Both the position numbers and the translations under genes were made by a program. The notes beneath the pieces are model-generated. The model was given only the letters and a program-made list of their open reading frames with translations. It was not told the DNA's origin and did no database searches. DNA of 64,000 nucleotides from Humulus lupulus. Its lineage: Eukaryota > Streptophyta > Magnoliopsida > Rosales > Cannabaceae. Below, in pieces: positions 46,456 through 57,446 of this stretch (position 1 is the first letter of the stretch; each line of letters begins with the position of its first letter). The stretch is taken from positions 263,681,042-263,745,041 of the forward strand of contig NC_084795.1 in the NCBI RefSeq assembly GCF_963169125.1, read 5' to 3'.

Positions 46456-49400
46456 ATGGACTTAGCGTGGTTCACACAAGCCAACGGAGATTAGATCTAA
46501 TCGATTATTAGCATTGAATGACTCAAGGAGCATTAATGCCTGTCCGACCCTAAGGGTCGATGAACAAACAGAGCCTGGAGGCTAGTGGCTTACTTAACAG
46601 CCACTCTCCCGCTGGAAAAAAGAGCTTGGAGGCTAGTGGCTTACCTAACAGCCACTCTCCCGCTAAAATCATGTGATGTTCATTTGCTTGTTGAAAGCTT
46701 TATGTTCAGTGTGATTATAATGATAATCATTTGATAGTGTTATTGAAAAATGTTATGTTTTCTTGCTGGGCCTTGGCTCATGGGTGCTATGTGGTGCAGG
46801 TAAAGGGAAAGAAAAGCTCACCTAGCCTTGAGTGGGGAGCTGATGTGGTGGTGTGTACATATGCGGCCGCTTGACCGCCACGGTCATGGTGTTCTCAGAG
46901 GAACTAGGGGGTTTACCCTATTTTTGCCGCTTAGGTCGGCGGGATTGTAAATTTAAAACTGTAATGACCATTTTGTACTGAGAACCACTTGTAAATGTTT
47001 TATTTAGCTCTGCAGAGCAGTTTGTAATAAAATCTCCATTTCCTTTTTATTGGTTTTATACCTTAACCTGATAATCATACTTAGAGCACGCTTTTGACCA
47101 AAGGACTCAGGCAATGAGTCAAATTTCCGGTCCACCGTTCACCGTAACTATTCTGGGGTAGCCAGGGCGTTACAGCTACTACCCCACTGTTATCACACTA
47201 CCGGACTAGTGGCTTATCTATGTCTAGAACCACTTTTAAGTCACACAGCCTCTTTAGCTGCTTCCACTATTTATTCGGCTTCCATGGTAGAATTTGTGAT
47301 ACTGGTCTGTTTAATACTACGCCAGACCACAGCTCATCCACCAAGGGTGAACATTGATCCAAAAGTCGATTTCTGAATATCTCTGTTTGATTGAAAAATC
47401 AAAATCAATGTATCCAGTGGGGTTCAAGTCACCACCTAAATATACAAGCATATATTCTCTAGTTTTCCTAAGATACTTGAGAATACTCTTTACTACAATC
47501 CAATGATTCAATCTAGGATTGGATTGATAACAACTGTTTATCCCTACTTCATAACAAATGTCAGGTCTTGTACACAACATGTCATACATTAGATTGCCTA
47601 CCGCTGAGGCGTATGGATATTATCTCATATCCTCTTCTTCTTGAGGTTTTTTAGGACATTGCTCTTTAGAAAGGATAATTCCATGACGAGTTGGCATATC
47701 ACCCTTCTTGGAATTCTGCATACTGAATCTCTCTAGTACCTTATCTATATAAGTAGTTTGAGATAGAGCCAAAACTTTGTTCTGTCAATCTTGAATTATC
47801 TTTATGCCTAGAACGTAGTTTGCATCTCCCAAATATTTCATTTGGAATTGCTCGGCTATCCATTTCTTTACTTTTTTCAATGTTCCTACATCATTTCCAA
47901 TCAGTAGGATGTCATCAACGTAAAGAACCAGGAATACCACGATTCCATCTTTGATTTGCTTTTAGACACAAGGTTCATCAACATTTTGTTCAAAACCATA
48001 CCTTTTGATTATGTCATCAAATCTCAGATAACAAGATATTAAAGCTTGTTTGAGTCCATAAATGGACCTAAGAAGCTTGCAAAGTATTTTTCTCTTGACC
48101 TTTTACTATGAACCCTTCTGGTTGAGACATTTAAACGATCTCGTCAAGATATCCATTCAGAAAAGTTGTCTTAACATCCATTTGTCATATCTCGTAATCC
48201 ATGCAAGCAACTATGGACAAGAGTATGCGGATGAATTTAAGCATGGCCTCTCCGAGTGTAGCCCTTGGCTACAAGCTTAGCTTTGAAAGTTTCCACTTTC
48301 CCATTTGCTCCTCTTTTTCTCTTGAATATCCAATTACAACCAACAGGTTTACCATTTTCAGGAAGGTCTTCAAGAGTCCAAACGGAATTGGAATGGATTG
48401 ATTGTATTTCGAGGTTCATGGCATCTTGCCATTTTTCTTTGTCTGAATCTTCCATTGCATCTCTGTATGTCAATGGATCATCTTTGTTTGTGTCAAACAC
48501 AAGCATCTGAACTTTATGTTCATAGTGAGTTGGTTGCCTAACAACCCTGCCACTACGACAAAGCTCTCTGTTGTTCTTATTAGAATTTGTGACTTCTTCT
48601 AGTCGTTGTTCATTGAGAACAATTGGTGATCTATTTACTTGATTAAAGACCATTTCCTCCAATATAATCTTACTGTGAGGCTTGTGATTGTTAATATAGT
48701 CATATTCAAGAAAAGTAGCATTTTTCGATACAAATATTTTATTTTCTTTAGGACTATAGAATATACCACCTCTGGACTCTTTGGAATATCCACAGTTCAG
48801 TGCGAGATTCCAGCTTTCCAGTCTTTCCTTTCATCACGTGCGCTGGACACCCCCAAATATGAAAAATGGTGTAAAGTAGGTTTAGCGCCATTCCATAATT
48901 ATAACGGTGTCTTCTTGATAGACTTAGATGGAACTGTTGGTATTAAATGATCAAATCAAAGGTGTTTATTGGAATATATGGACTCATTATAATAAATATT
49001 AATACGAGTCAGAATCATATACATATATAAACATTAAATCACATACAAAATAGATCAGGGATTACCTCTTGTAGCCTATCAAGTGTTCTTGAATCTTTTT
49101 GTATAAAATTAACGATCTTCCTATCCACCAATCTGAAAGTTCACACCTTGATCTCCCAGACCAATCCTCAAACACACAATGACGTGTGTGGGCACGTAGG
49201 ATTCAAAATGTTGATTTATGTGACTCTGGATGTACTCCACACATGAGATCTAGAGAGGTTTGACTGAGAGAAGAGGTTTAGAATAGTGTTCAGGTTTTTA
49301 TTTTTAGAAAACTATCGATTTAGAGAGAGTCTATATGTTCAATCTCATAAAAATTATTAAAAAACTTGTTCTAAAAGTCACATACTATCTAACTTATATA

Positions 49401-50639
49401 CAAAATCATTTAATCTAATTAAATAATCTTTATTTTATTAAAAATAAAATTCAAATTAAAACTGATATGATATTTATATCTAATTATTTATTTAAATCAT
49501 ATTAAAAAAGAATAATTAAATAATTAATTAAACAAATTTATTTGAAATTCAAAATTCAAATCTCGGGGATAAAAATCCCTAAGTTAGGCGCCACACACTG
49601 TGTTGTACAGTGTGTGTTGCCTAACCCTATTAGGATTTTCCTAATTTTCTCATTTGTTTGTTTAATCAACTTTTAAGACAATATATTTATCCCAACATAA
49701 ATATCAGTTAATTCAAAATTAACTTTATCTTAAAATATCAGTTTTAAATTAAATAAATAAATATCATATTCTAAATAATATATTTATTATTCTCACTCTT
49801 TATATTAATCCAAATAAGAATAATATTAATTTTAACCTATAGTTTTTCAAAATAAAAAACTATATAGTTAAATAATTAATCAATTACCCATAATTATCAC
49901 ATAATTATTTCTGGAAAATTAATTCCTTTGCAACCTAGTCATTCTATCTACAAATATTTCTTTTGATATCCTTACCCTTGACAGTGTAGGACAAAGATGA
50001 TCTGGTGACCATGGACCTATACTACGAAGCTCTAATAAACCAGATTATTAATCAAAGCCTTTAATCTAATAATCTTATTTATTAATTCCATGATTACACT
50101 ACTATAAATATGGAATTGCACTCTAAATATTTATAGAGTTTTCTCTTGTAGTCCATTGATATAATCAATATATGTAGTTTTGTCCTCCATTCTTGGTCTG
50201 TTAATTAGAGTTGGTCAAAATCATTGTTTTACCCTTCTAATTACCTCTTGATCCTTAAGTACCATTAATTCACTTGTGAATAATTAATCTATAATCTAAT
50301 TATAGATTTGAGCTCAATAAATATTCTGCTCTAGAATTAACCCTTAAGGGAGCCAATATTCGATATGTTAGGAAAGCATGGATTCCAATATTGTAATTCA
50401 TGTTCCCAGCCATCCATGATATTGAATCTCCAAAACAAAAGTCATTAGCCTCATTATTCTAAGAGACCTTAATGAGTGAATCAAGAGATCCAATAAACAC
50501 AAACATGAGTTCATGAATACTCTGGATTTAGACTGATCTACAAATGATCATCTATTATGACACGAATTAAATATTTATGTCAAACGACAAGTTTATGAAG
50601 ATAATTAATTCTCATCGGTCTTGTCATATATAATATCTA

Positions 50640-50909
50640 TATATACAACACCTTTACTAAGATGTCTATCCACATCAGTAATCAGAATCTAGATTACTCG
50701 CATCTCGTATGTTTAGCAAACCGTACTAGTGATCATTCATTAAAGATTCCTTAATTTAATATGTTACTGACTATTATATACAACACCTTTACTAAGATGT
50801 CTATCCACATCAGTAATCAGAATCTAGATTACTCGCATCTCATATGTTTAGCAAACCGTACTAGTAACCATTCATTAAAGATTTCTTAATTTAATATGTT
50901 ACTGACTAT
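50640..50909. repeat. 135-bp tandem duplication in LTR C
   Basis: Units 50640-50774 and 50775-50909 differ at only about five positions. It occupies the part of the LTR with AAGATGTCTATCCACATCAG, which A and B carry once. Confidence 0.9.
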
Positions 50910-51041
50910 TTTATTCATTATATATGATCTTAATTCTCTCGTACTAATACAATATCATATTCTCATGAATGAATAGGGAATTTTCTTGATATTTTCATAT
51001 AATTGATTCAAACAATAATTATAAGATTCAAATATAATAAA

Positions 51042-51422
51042 GGGAATTTACTCATTTGGTACCCTATATTTTTGCAAAGTATCATTTTGGTACCCTCTGT
51101 TTTCAATAATGCTCATATGGTACCCTGTATTTTAAAATTATACATATTTGATACCCTAGACTCAGATTTGATAGATAAAATTTTATCAATATGATAAAAC
51201 TGTCATTAGTTATATGTAATTAAGTAATTAAATTTAAATTTAGAACTTACATAATTGACAGCAGTTTGATTAAATTGGTAAAATTTTATTAATTAAATTT
51301 GAGTTTAGGGTACCAAATATGTACGATTTTAAAATATAGGGTACCATATGAGCATTATTGAAAACAGAGGGTACCGAAATGATACTTTGCAAAAACACAG
51401 GGTACCAAATGGTTACCTACCC
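51042..51422. mobile_element. Mutator-like MITE (381 bp) in LTR C
   Basis: Terminal inverted repeats of about 130 bp start GGG and contain CATTTGGTACCCT, GCAAAGTATCATTT, and TTTTCAATAATGCTCATATG. TATAATAAA flanks it at 51033-51041 and 51423-51431, a perfect 9-bp target duplication, as expected for Mutator-type elements. GGTACCCT recurs about every 35 bp within each arm. It has no coding capacity. Confidence 0.85.
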
Positions 51423-51512
51423 TATAATAAAACTGTACTTTTATTTAAAACCAATAAAATGTATTTACATAATTTTAGGGCATTAATCCCAACAATATCC
51501 CACTTGCCCTCA

Positions 51513-54200
51513 AAGCAAGTGAGACATATCCCTTTAATCCTATATTGCACACGTGACCCATGAATGACTTTGTAGAAAGTGTCTTGGTAAAGAGGTCAGC
51601 CAAGTTCTGTTCCGACGTTATCTTCATAACAGTTACATCACCTCGGTGTACAATCTCTCTTACTAGATGGTACTTCCTTTCTAAATGCTTTCCTCTCTTG
51701 TGGCTTCTCGGTTCCTTGGAATTAGCTACTATTCCATTATTGTCACAGTAGAGAATTAGTGGCTTATCCATATCTGGAACTACTTCCACATCAGTGTAGA
51801 ACTTCCTCAACTAAACAGCCTCCTTAGCTTCTTCACAAACCGCTATGTATTTGGCTTCCATGGATGATTCAGTTATTTTGGATTGTTTAATGCTTCTCCA
51901 GACAAGAACTCCCCCACCAAGAGTGAATACTGACCTGGATGTCGACTTTCGACTGTCTTTGTCTTATTGGAAATCATAATCAATGTATCCAGTGGGATTC
52001 AGCTCACCCCCCGAATATACAAGCATATAATCTCTCATTCTCCTAAGATACTTAAGAATGTTCTTTACTGCAATCCAATGTTCCAAACTAGGATTTGATT
52101 GATAATTACTTACAATCCCAACTACATAACATATGTCGGGCCTAGTACATAACATAGCATACATTAGACTCGCAACTGCTGAAGCATAGGGATACTTTCT
52201 CATATCCTTTTCCTCCAAGGTGTCTTAGGACATTGTTCCTTGGAGAGAGAAATTCCATGTCTGGTCGGTAACTGACCTTTCTTGGAATTATCCATGGAGA
52301 ATCTTTCAAGCACCTTATCTATATAATTTGCCTGAAAAAAGTGCCAAGAGCTTATTCCTCCTATCCCTTAGGATTTGGATTCCCAGAACATCGCTCGCCT
52401 CGCCCAAATCTTTCATTTAAAGCTTTTTGGCTAACCACTTCTTCATGTTTGACAATGTCTCTACATTGTTCCCAATGAGAAAAATATCATTAATGTAAAG
52501 AACTAAGAAAACCACAACTTTTCCTTTGATGTATTTATACACACATGCTTCGTCGACATTCTGCTCGAAGCCATATGTTTTAATTATTTCATCAAAAGTG
52601 ATATTCCAAGATCTAGATGCTTGCTTTAATCCGTAAATGGATTTCAGCAACTTACACACCTTTTGATCTTCCCCATTCTTTATGCACCCTTCTGGTTGTA
52701 CCATACAGATACTTTCATGAAGATAGCCATTTAGAAAAGTTGTCATGACGTCAATTTTTCATATCTCATAATCATTGGCAGCTGCTATTGATTAGAGGAT
52801 GCATATGGATTTGAGCATGGCCACTGCAGAAAATGTTTCTTCATAATCAATACCTTCTCTCTGAGTGTGACCTTTGGCTACTAGCCTCGCTTTGAAAGTC
52901 TCTACTTTCCCATTTACACGTCTTTTCTTCTTGTATATCCACTTACACTCTATGGGTCTGACATCTTCAGGTGGATCCACAAGTTCCCAGACGAAATTGG
53001 AATACATCGATTCAATTTCTTGGTTCATGGCTTCTTGCCATTTCTCTTTTTCAGGATCATCCATTGCTTCTTTAAAGGTTAATGGATCGTTCTTGTCTGT
53101 ATCAAAAACAAAGAAATGTGCCTCATGTTCGTAGCGAACAGGTTGTCTCAAAATCCTCCCACTACGACATTGCATCGGGGTTTCTCTTTCAGGAATCGTG
53201 GTTTCCTCGATTTGTCATTTATCATTTAATGATGAAGATGATTATGATGGGATCTTATTAGCTATGAGTTCCTCCAATACTACCTTGCTCCGAGTTTTAT
53301 AGTTATTCATATAGTCATGTTCAAGGAAGGTCGCATTTGTGGAGACAAATACCTTTTGATCCTTGGGACTATAGAAATAACCACATCTTGTCTCTGGAGC
53401 GTAGCCAAAAAAAATGCACACTTCAGACCTTGAATCAAGTTTCCCTGATTTAGGTCTAAGAACATGAGCAGGTCAACCCCAAATGCGAAAATGGTGCAAA
53501 CTAGGTTTGTTTCCATTCCACAGTTCCAGTGGCATTTTGGTAATAGTCATAGATGGGACCACATTCAAAATGTAAGTTGTCTTTTGAAATGCATATCCCC
53601 ATAATGAGAGAAGAAGTGATGAGTAGCTTAACATAGACCTGACCATGTCCAATAAGGTCTTGTTTCTTCTTTCAGAAACACCATTTTGCTCTGGCGTTCT
53701 TGGTGCTATGAGTTGGGATAGAATACCATGCTCCAGCAAGAAATCTTTGAATTCTAAATCCAAATATTCTCTACCTCGATCAGATTGAAGTTTCTTAAGA
53801 GTCTTACCTAATTGCTACTCAATCTCAGCTTTGAATTCTTGAAACTTACCAAAGGTTTCAGATTTCCTAAGCATTAAGTAAGTATGACCATATCTTGAGT
53901 AATCGTCAATAAAAGTGTCGAAGTACTCATACCCACCTCTTGTTTGTACATTGATTGGACCACAGACATTGTTGTGTACAAGTTCCAAAGGTTCTTTGGC
54001 TCTATTGCCTTTCGCTGAGGAAGGACGTTTGGTCATTTTCCCTTCTAGACAAGATTCACAAACCGGAAGAGTTCCAACTCTTAGTTCTCTCAAAGATCCA
54101 TCTTTTATTAACCAGTGTATCCTATCTAGACCTATATGACCAAGTCTAAGATGCCAAAGATATGTGTCATCCTCATTCGAAACGTTTTATCTTTTGTTAC
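51513..54200 (-). pseudogene. Copia element C pol (integrase, RT, RNase H), partly open
   Basis: Minus strand, right to left: the pre-integrase motif WHLRLGHIGLDR (about 54150), integrase with CESCLEGKMTKRP, FIDDYSRYGHTYLM (54093-53815) and LIAPRTPEQNGVSERRN (53763-53473, carrying the Glu of the DDE triad); linker (53175-52792); RT (52746-52417) with LYINDIFLIGN, so YIND in place of YVDD/YIDD; RNase H (52218-51475) with CTRPDICYVVGIVS and CDNNGIVANSKEPRSHKRGK. Frames change near 53800, 53460, 52790 and 52250. The loss in the RT motif means it cannot copy itself. Its order matches Ty1/copia (integrase before RT). The lineage is not resolved. Confidence 0.85.
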
Positions 54201-54570
54201 CTTGCGGTCTGCTACTTTAAATCATTCTGAATTATTAAGTGTTTGTTCATTTTAATGGAAGTGTTAATGTCTGAATATTCAATTGCATGTCTAACGATAA
54301 ATTAAGAATAATAAAATTATAAATAAAATATTCCAAAGTCATTACATGCAATGAAATTCAAAATAACTAAATGGAAAAATAAACTAAACATTGTTCAAAC
54401 AATAATAAAGTTTTCTTTTAATAAAACTAAAGAATTTTAAAATAAATTGACTTTCTTCAACGCTTTTTTGAACTAGACGCTTTTCCTCTCTTCCTTTTTA
54501 TCTTTTTGTCTCCATCTGCAGGTTCCTCTTGATTACTCAAGTGTCTGTAAAGAAGAACAAAAATATGATT
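54201..54570 (-). other. Copia C region between gag and pol, non-coding as it stands
   Basis: AT-rich. Near 54470-54530 the minus strand encodes a lysine/arginine-rich patch that may be the gag C-terminus. The same block is seen at 24985-25070 in the remains of B. The element is split at 54575 by G3. Confidence 0.4.
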
Positions 54571-54575
54571 AGTGG

Positions 54576-55531
54576 TGTTGACCACGATTTTGGCCAACGA
54601 CGAGTAGACGTCTAAACTACAATAAACCTTCAACAGAAAAATACGCCACAGATAATTTTATAGTGGTTCAGCCCCAATTTGTTGGTAATAGCCTAATCCA
54701 CTTGGAGTTGTGATATATTTAGCCTACACTTAAGATTAGATGGACTTGAGCCAACTGAGTTTCTTAAGTGCAAGTAGAAAAATATAGAGTTTCTCTCTCT
54801 AGAGAATACAAGTTTTTTCTCTCTAACCTCAGAAAATGCCCCAAGAATGCCCCAAGTAACAGTCCCCAAAATCTCAAAACGAGAGAGTTTTTTCAATCTA
54901 AAAAGATCAGATCCCCCATAATCAGGATATTTCACTATTCTCACTATATTCAATTAATAATAATATTCAAAATACAACAATACACTATTTTTGTGGGATA
55001 ATCTGAGAGATTCCCGCGCAGGTATGATCGATTCTTGTTGATGCCATTACTGGGATCTTTTGCGTAGCCCTGTTCTGTTTAGTAGGTCCATATCACACCC
55101 AGGAGGAAAACTGAAGGGCCAAAGCACTCCACTGGTCGGCCAAACACTTGACTGGTCGGCCAACACATGTCTGGTCGGACAAGCACATGATTGGGCGGAC
55201 AAGCACCTGACTGGTCGGACAAGCACCTGACTGGGCGGACAAGCACCTGACTGGTCGGACAAGCACATGACTGGGCGGACAAGCACCTGACTGGTCGGAC
55301 AAGCACATGACTGGGCAGACAAGCACATGACTGGTCGGTCATGACACTTGACTGGTCAGTCAAAAATCCTTATCAGTCTGACAGAATCTCTACCAGGTCG
55401 GTCAGATCACTTTATCACAACTCCGATGAGCCAATGTATGTATTGACTATTAATGTGTCATTCACGGACCATGTATTGCCACTTGTCACTTATATTTCCA
55501 CGTCATCGAACTCCAATTTTTGGGGATAACA
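54576..55531 (-). repeat. G3 3' LTR (956 bp)
   Basis: Ends are TGTTGACCACG and TTGGGGATAACA. It contains a 20-bp tandem array at 55132-55369. Confidence 0.95.
55132..55369. repeat. 20-bp tandem array in the G3 3' LTR
   Basis: About 12 copies of CTGGTCGGACAAGCACCTGA. GGTC and GGGC versions alternate through the middle copies, giving a 40-bp higher-order period. Flanking copies are degenerate. Confidence 0.9.
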
Positions 55532-55544
55532 TTTGCCCCCCAAG
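55532..55544 (-). promoter_or_regulatory. G3 terminal polypurine tract
   Basis: The minus strand reads CTTGGGGGGCAAA beside the 3' LTR. Confidence 0.9.
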
Positions 55545-55789
55545 TTTATTATATGATATACTCACATAATAAACTTTTCTTCTAGCAAAGTGTTTTTGAG
55601 GTCATCCAAAAACTTCCATCCAGTCGGTAACTTTCACTTTTGTAATAAACCCACTATCAAACTTTTCTTTTGATTTCTTCAAATTCCATTTTTTGAGCTC
55701 GTTTGAATAGCTGATTTGAAATGCCTGTTTGGTCCCCGGGACCCAAATAATTTCTTGACTGCTAACCCTTGGGTGTATTGTTTCCTGCT

Positions 55790-56310
55790 GCTCAGACGTC
55801 TTCCTAGCTCTTCGGACACCACTCCAAATATATGCTCAACCTCTCGGACGCAGACCCTCGGAAGCACCAGGCTCCTCAGATGGCCAGCTAGTATCCCCTC
55901 AGTCACAGACGGTAGCTCCTTGAAGGCGCACCCCAGCTACTCGGACGAATGCCACCGTCCGCTCGGACGCAGCCCACATCCGCTCGGACGCACCCCGGCT
56001 GCTCGGACACAGCCCACACCCCGATCGGTCACAAGCCTTCGGGCACTCGGATGCACCCTCGAATGTAGCTTCTCGGATGCAGCACCATCTCCCAGCCGAT
56101 CGGACACGCACCAATCCGCTCGGACACCTCTTGTTGCCTGGCTCCTCGGATGCACGCCATCTACTCGGATCAGCACCCCAGCTGCTCGGAAGCATGCAGC
56201 TGCTCGATCGCGCATGCTGCCACTCGAACACATGCAGCCTCACCGCTCGAACACGCATAGCTGCTTCGCTGTGCACCTGGCTACTCGGACACCATAGCCT
56301 AACCATTCGG
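55790..56310. repeat. CTCGGACGCA-rich degenerate array in G3
   Basis: CTCGGA(C/T)GCA recurs more than 20 times with variable spacers of about 5-15 bp (CACC, GCCCA, CAGC). It keeps long open frames on both strands because the repeat has no stop codon. It takes the place of the accessory gene between the two polypurine tracts. Confidence 0.8.
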
Positions 56311-56986
56311 ATGCATGCCCTTATGTCCTTGGGCTTGTAAAAAATGGTTTACTCCAGGAACTCATCGTTGTTAGTCATGCTCAACAACAGATTTTCCTAC
56401 TGGACAAGTGATATATGCTCAGTTGACCAGGGAAGTTGTATCTGCTCTCCTGACCAGGAAAACTTTGCACCTGATCAGCTAAACTTTGTACGTGGCCAGT
56501 AGTTTACTCTTTTTTCTTGTGAAGTGATATTTGTTGCTTAGCAGCTTTGATATTTTTCTCGTATAGCCGAGCTGTTGACAATTATACTTTACTTTTCTTT
56601 GTTAACTTGAAACATTCTAAGTCTTTTTAGACATAAAAAGTTATAAAAAAATTTGTGAATAGTAAAGTCACTCTGATGTATGCCTTATATTTTCACATGA
56701 GTACTTAGTTTCTAACTTTGAAATTCTAGACATTTCATAAGTCCATACTAAGTATACTTTCTCACACTCTTATTGCTCTAACATTTTATGAGAAGAATAT
56801 TTATTGTCACACGAATATTTGCTTCTAACTTGAAATTTTGAAAAATTCCAAGTTACTTAAGCTTTGTCAAACAAGTTAGCTTAATGGCCTTTTTGGACTT
56901 CGAAAATTTACAAGTCAGCCTAAAAATAGATATCTTAACTCGTGCTCTTATTGCCTATGTTAAATTATATACCAGCATACCCCATG
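56311..56986. other. G3 3' non-coding region
   Basis: AT-rich, no coding sequence recognised. Near 56395-56500 a phrase containing GACCAGG recurs (TGACCAG, TGGCCAG), reminiscent of the CTGGTC unit of the LTR array. Confidence 0.35.
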
Positions 56987-56996
56987 TGCCCCCCAA
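56987..56996 (-). promoter_or_regulatory. G3 internal (second) polypurine tract
   Basis: The minus strand reads TTGGGGGGCA, matching the internal tracts of G1 and G2. Confidence 0.65.
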
Positions 56997-57446
56997 TCGA
57001 TCGAGGGTTGAAAGATCCTAGTCATTTGCTACTTGACCGAATCTGTTCGAGCAGTTAATTGCTCGTGAAACACATAGAATATATTGAAAATATTCGAGCA
57101 GTTGAACACTGCTTGAATGTATCGACCAGTTGAACACTGTCCAATTTTACCGACCAGTTGAACATTGTTCGAATAATTAACACACATGCACATTTGTAGC
57201 AAGAATCGACCACGCTACGCGTAATCTCTTTTATTACTCGTAAATTAAAAAAGGACAATACGTGTCTAATAACGAGTCTTAAACAACAAAAATTGTTCAA
57301 AAATAGATAATTGGTCAGCAAATAACCAGCTCATAAACCAAAATTTAAATAACAAGTTAAACAACTTGAAATTAAACTACCACTCTGAAAGCGGTATTTA
57401 GAAATAATATATCCTCTGATGCTCGCCGCTCCAATGGTTTCTGATC

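Larger units (their letters stand above)
45158..47174 (+). repeat. Solo LTR of a chromovirus-type (Tekay/Del-like) Ty3/gypsy element
   Basis: Ends are TGTAATGCCC and GGGCGTTACA, a 5-bp terminal inverted repeat (TGTAA/TTACA). Flanks are GCTAC at 45153-45157 and 47175-47179, a perfect 5-bp duplication. No internal sequence remains, so it arose by LTR-LTR recombination. Length 2017 bp. TGTAAxGCCC ends are typical of the Tekay/Del chromovirus branch; that assignment is from the ends only. AATAAAA near 47028 may be its polyadenylation signal. Confidence 0.85.
44930..48934 (-). pseudogene. Copia element D pol (linker, RT, RNase H), split by a solo LTR
   Basis: The polypurine-like tract and pol end lie at 44930-45157, matching C at 51495-51730. 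After the solo LTR, RNase H resumes at 47175: LCTRPDICYEVGINSCYQSN and ILKYLRKTREYMLVYLGG (47589-47317). RT pieces are at 47640-48200, with stops and frameshifts. The linker (48237-48662) has PLTYRDAMEDSDKEKWQDAM and PVGCNWIFKRKRG. Homology to C continues to 48934, where the LTR of C begins. Integrase and gag of D are not present. Inactive. Confidence 0.8.
48935..51494 (-). repeat. Copia element C, 3' LTR (2560 bp, with insertions)
   Basis: It starts TGTTGGTATT and ends TAATCCCAACA, directly followed by the minus-strand polypurine tract at 51495-51512 (GGGCAAGTGGGATAT). It contains a 135-bp tandem duplication and a foldback element. The hairpin lies at 49584-49624. The 5' partner starts at 63136. 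Confidence 0.9.

Noticed and set aside
55047..55363. Cys/Pro/Gln-rich minus-strand proteins over the LTR array
   Set aside because: They are translations of the 20-bp repeat in several frames and lack any domain.
55132..55369. CRISPR-like regular repeats
   Set aside because: The 20-bp units are contiguous with no unique spacers, they lie inside a retrotransposon LTR and the DNA is plant nuclear.
55716..56306. Long open frames on both strands (up to 193 codons)
   Set aside because: The CTCGGACGCA repeat has no stop codon in these frames; no start context, domain or homologue in G1 or G2.
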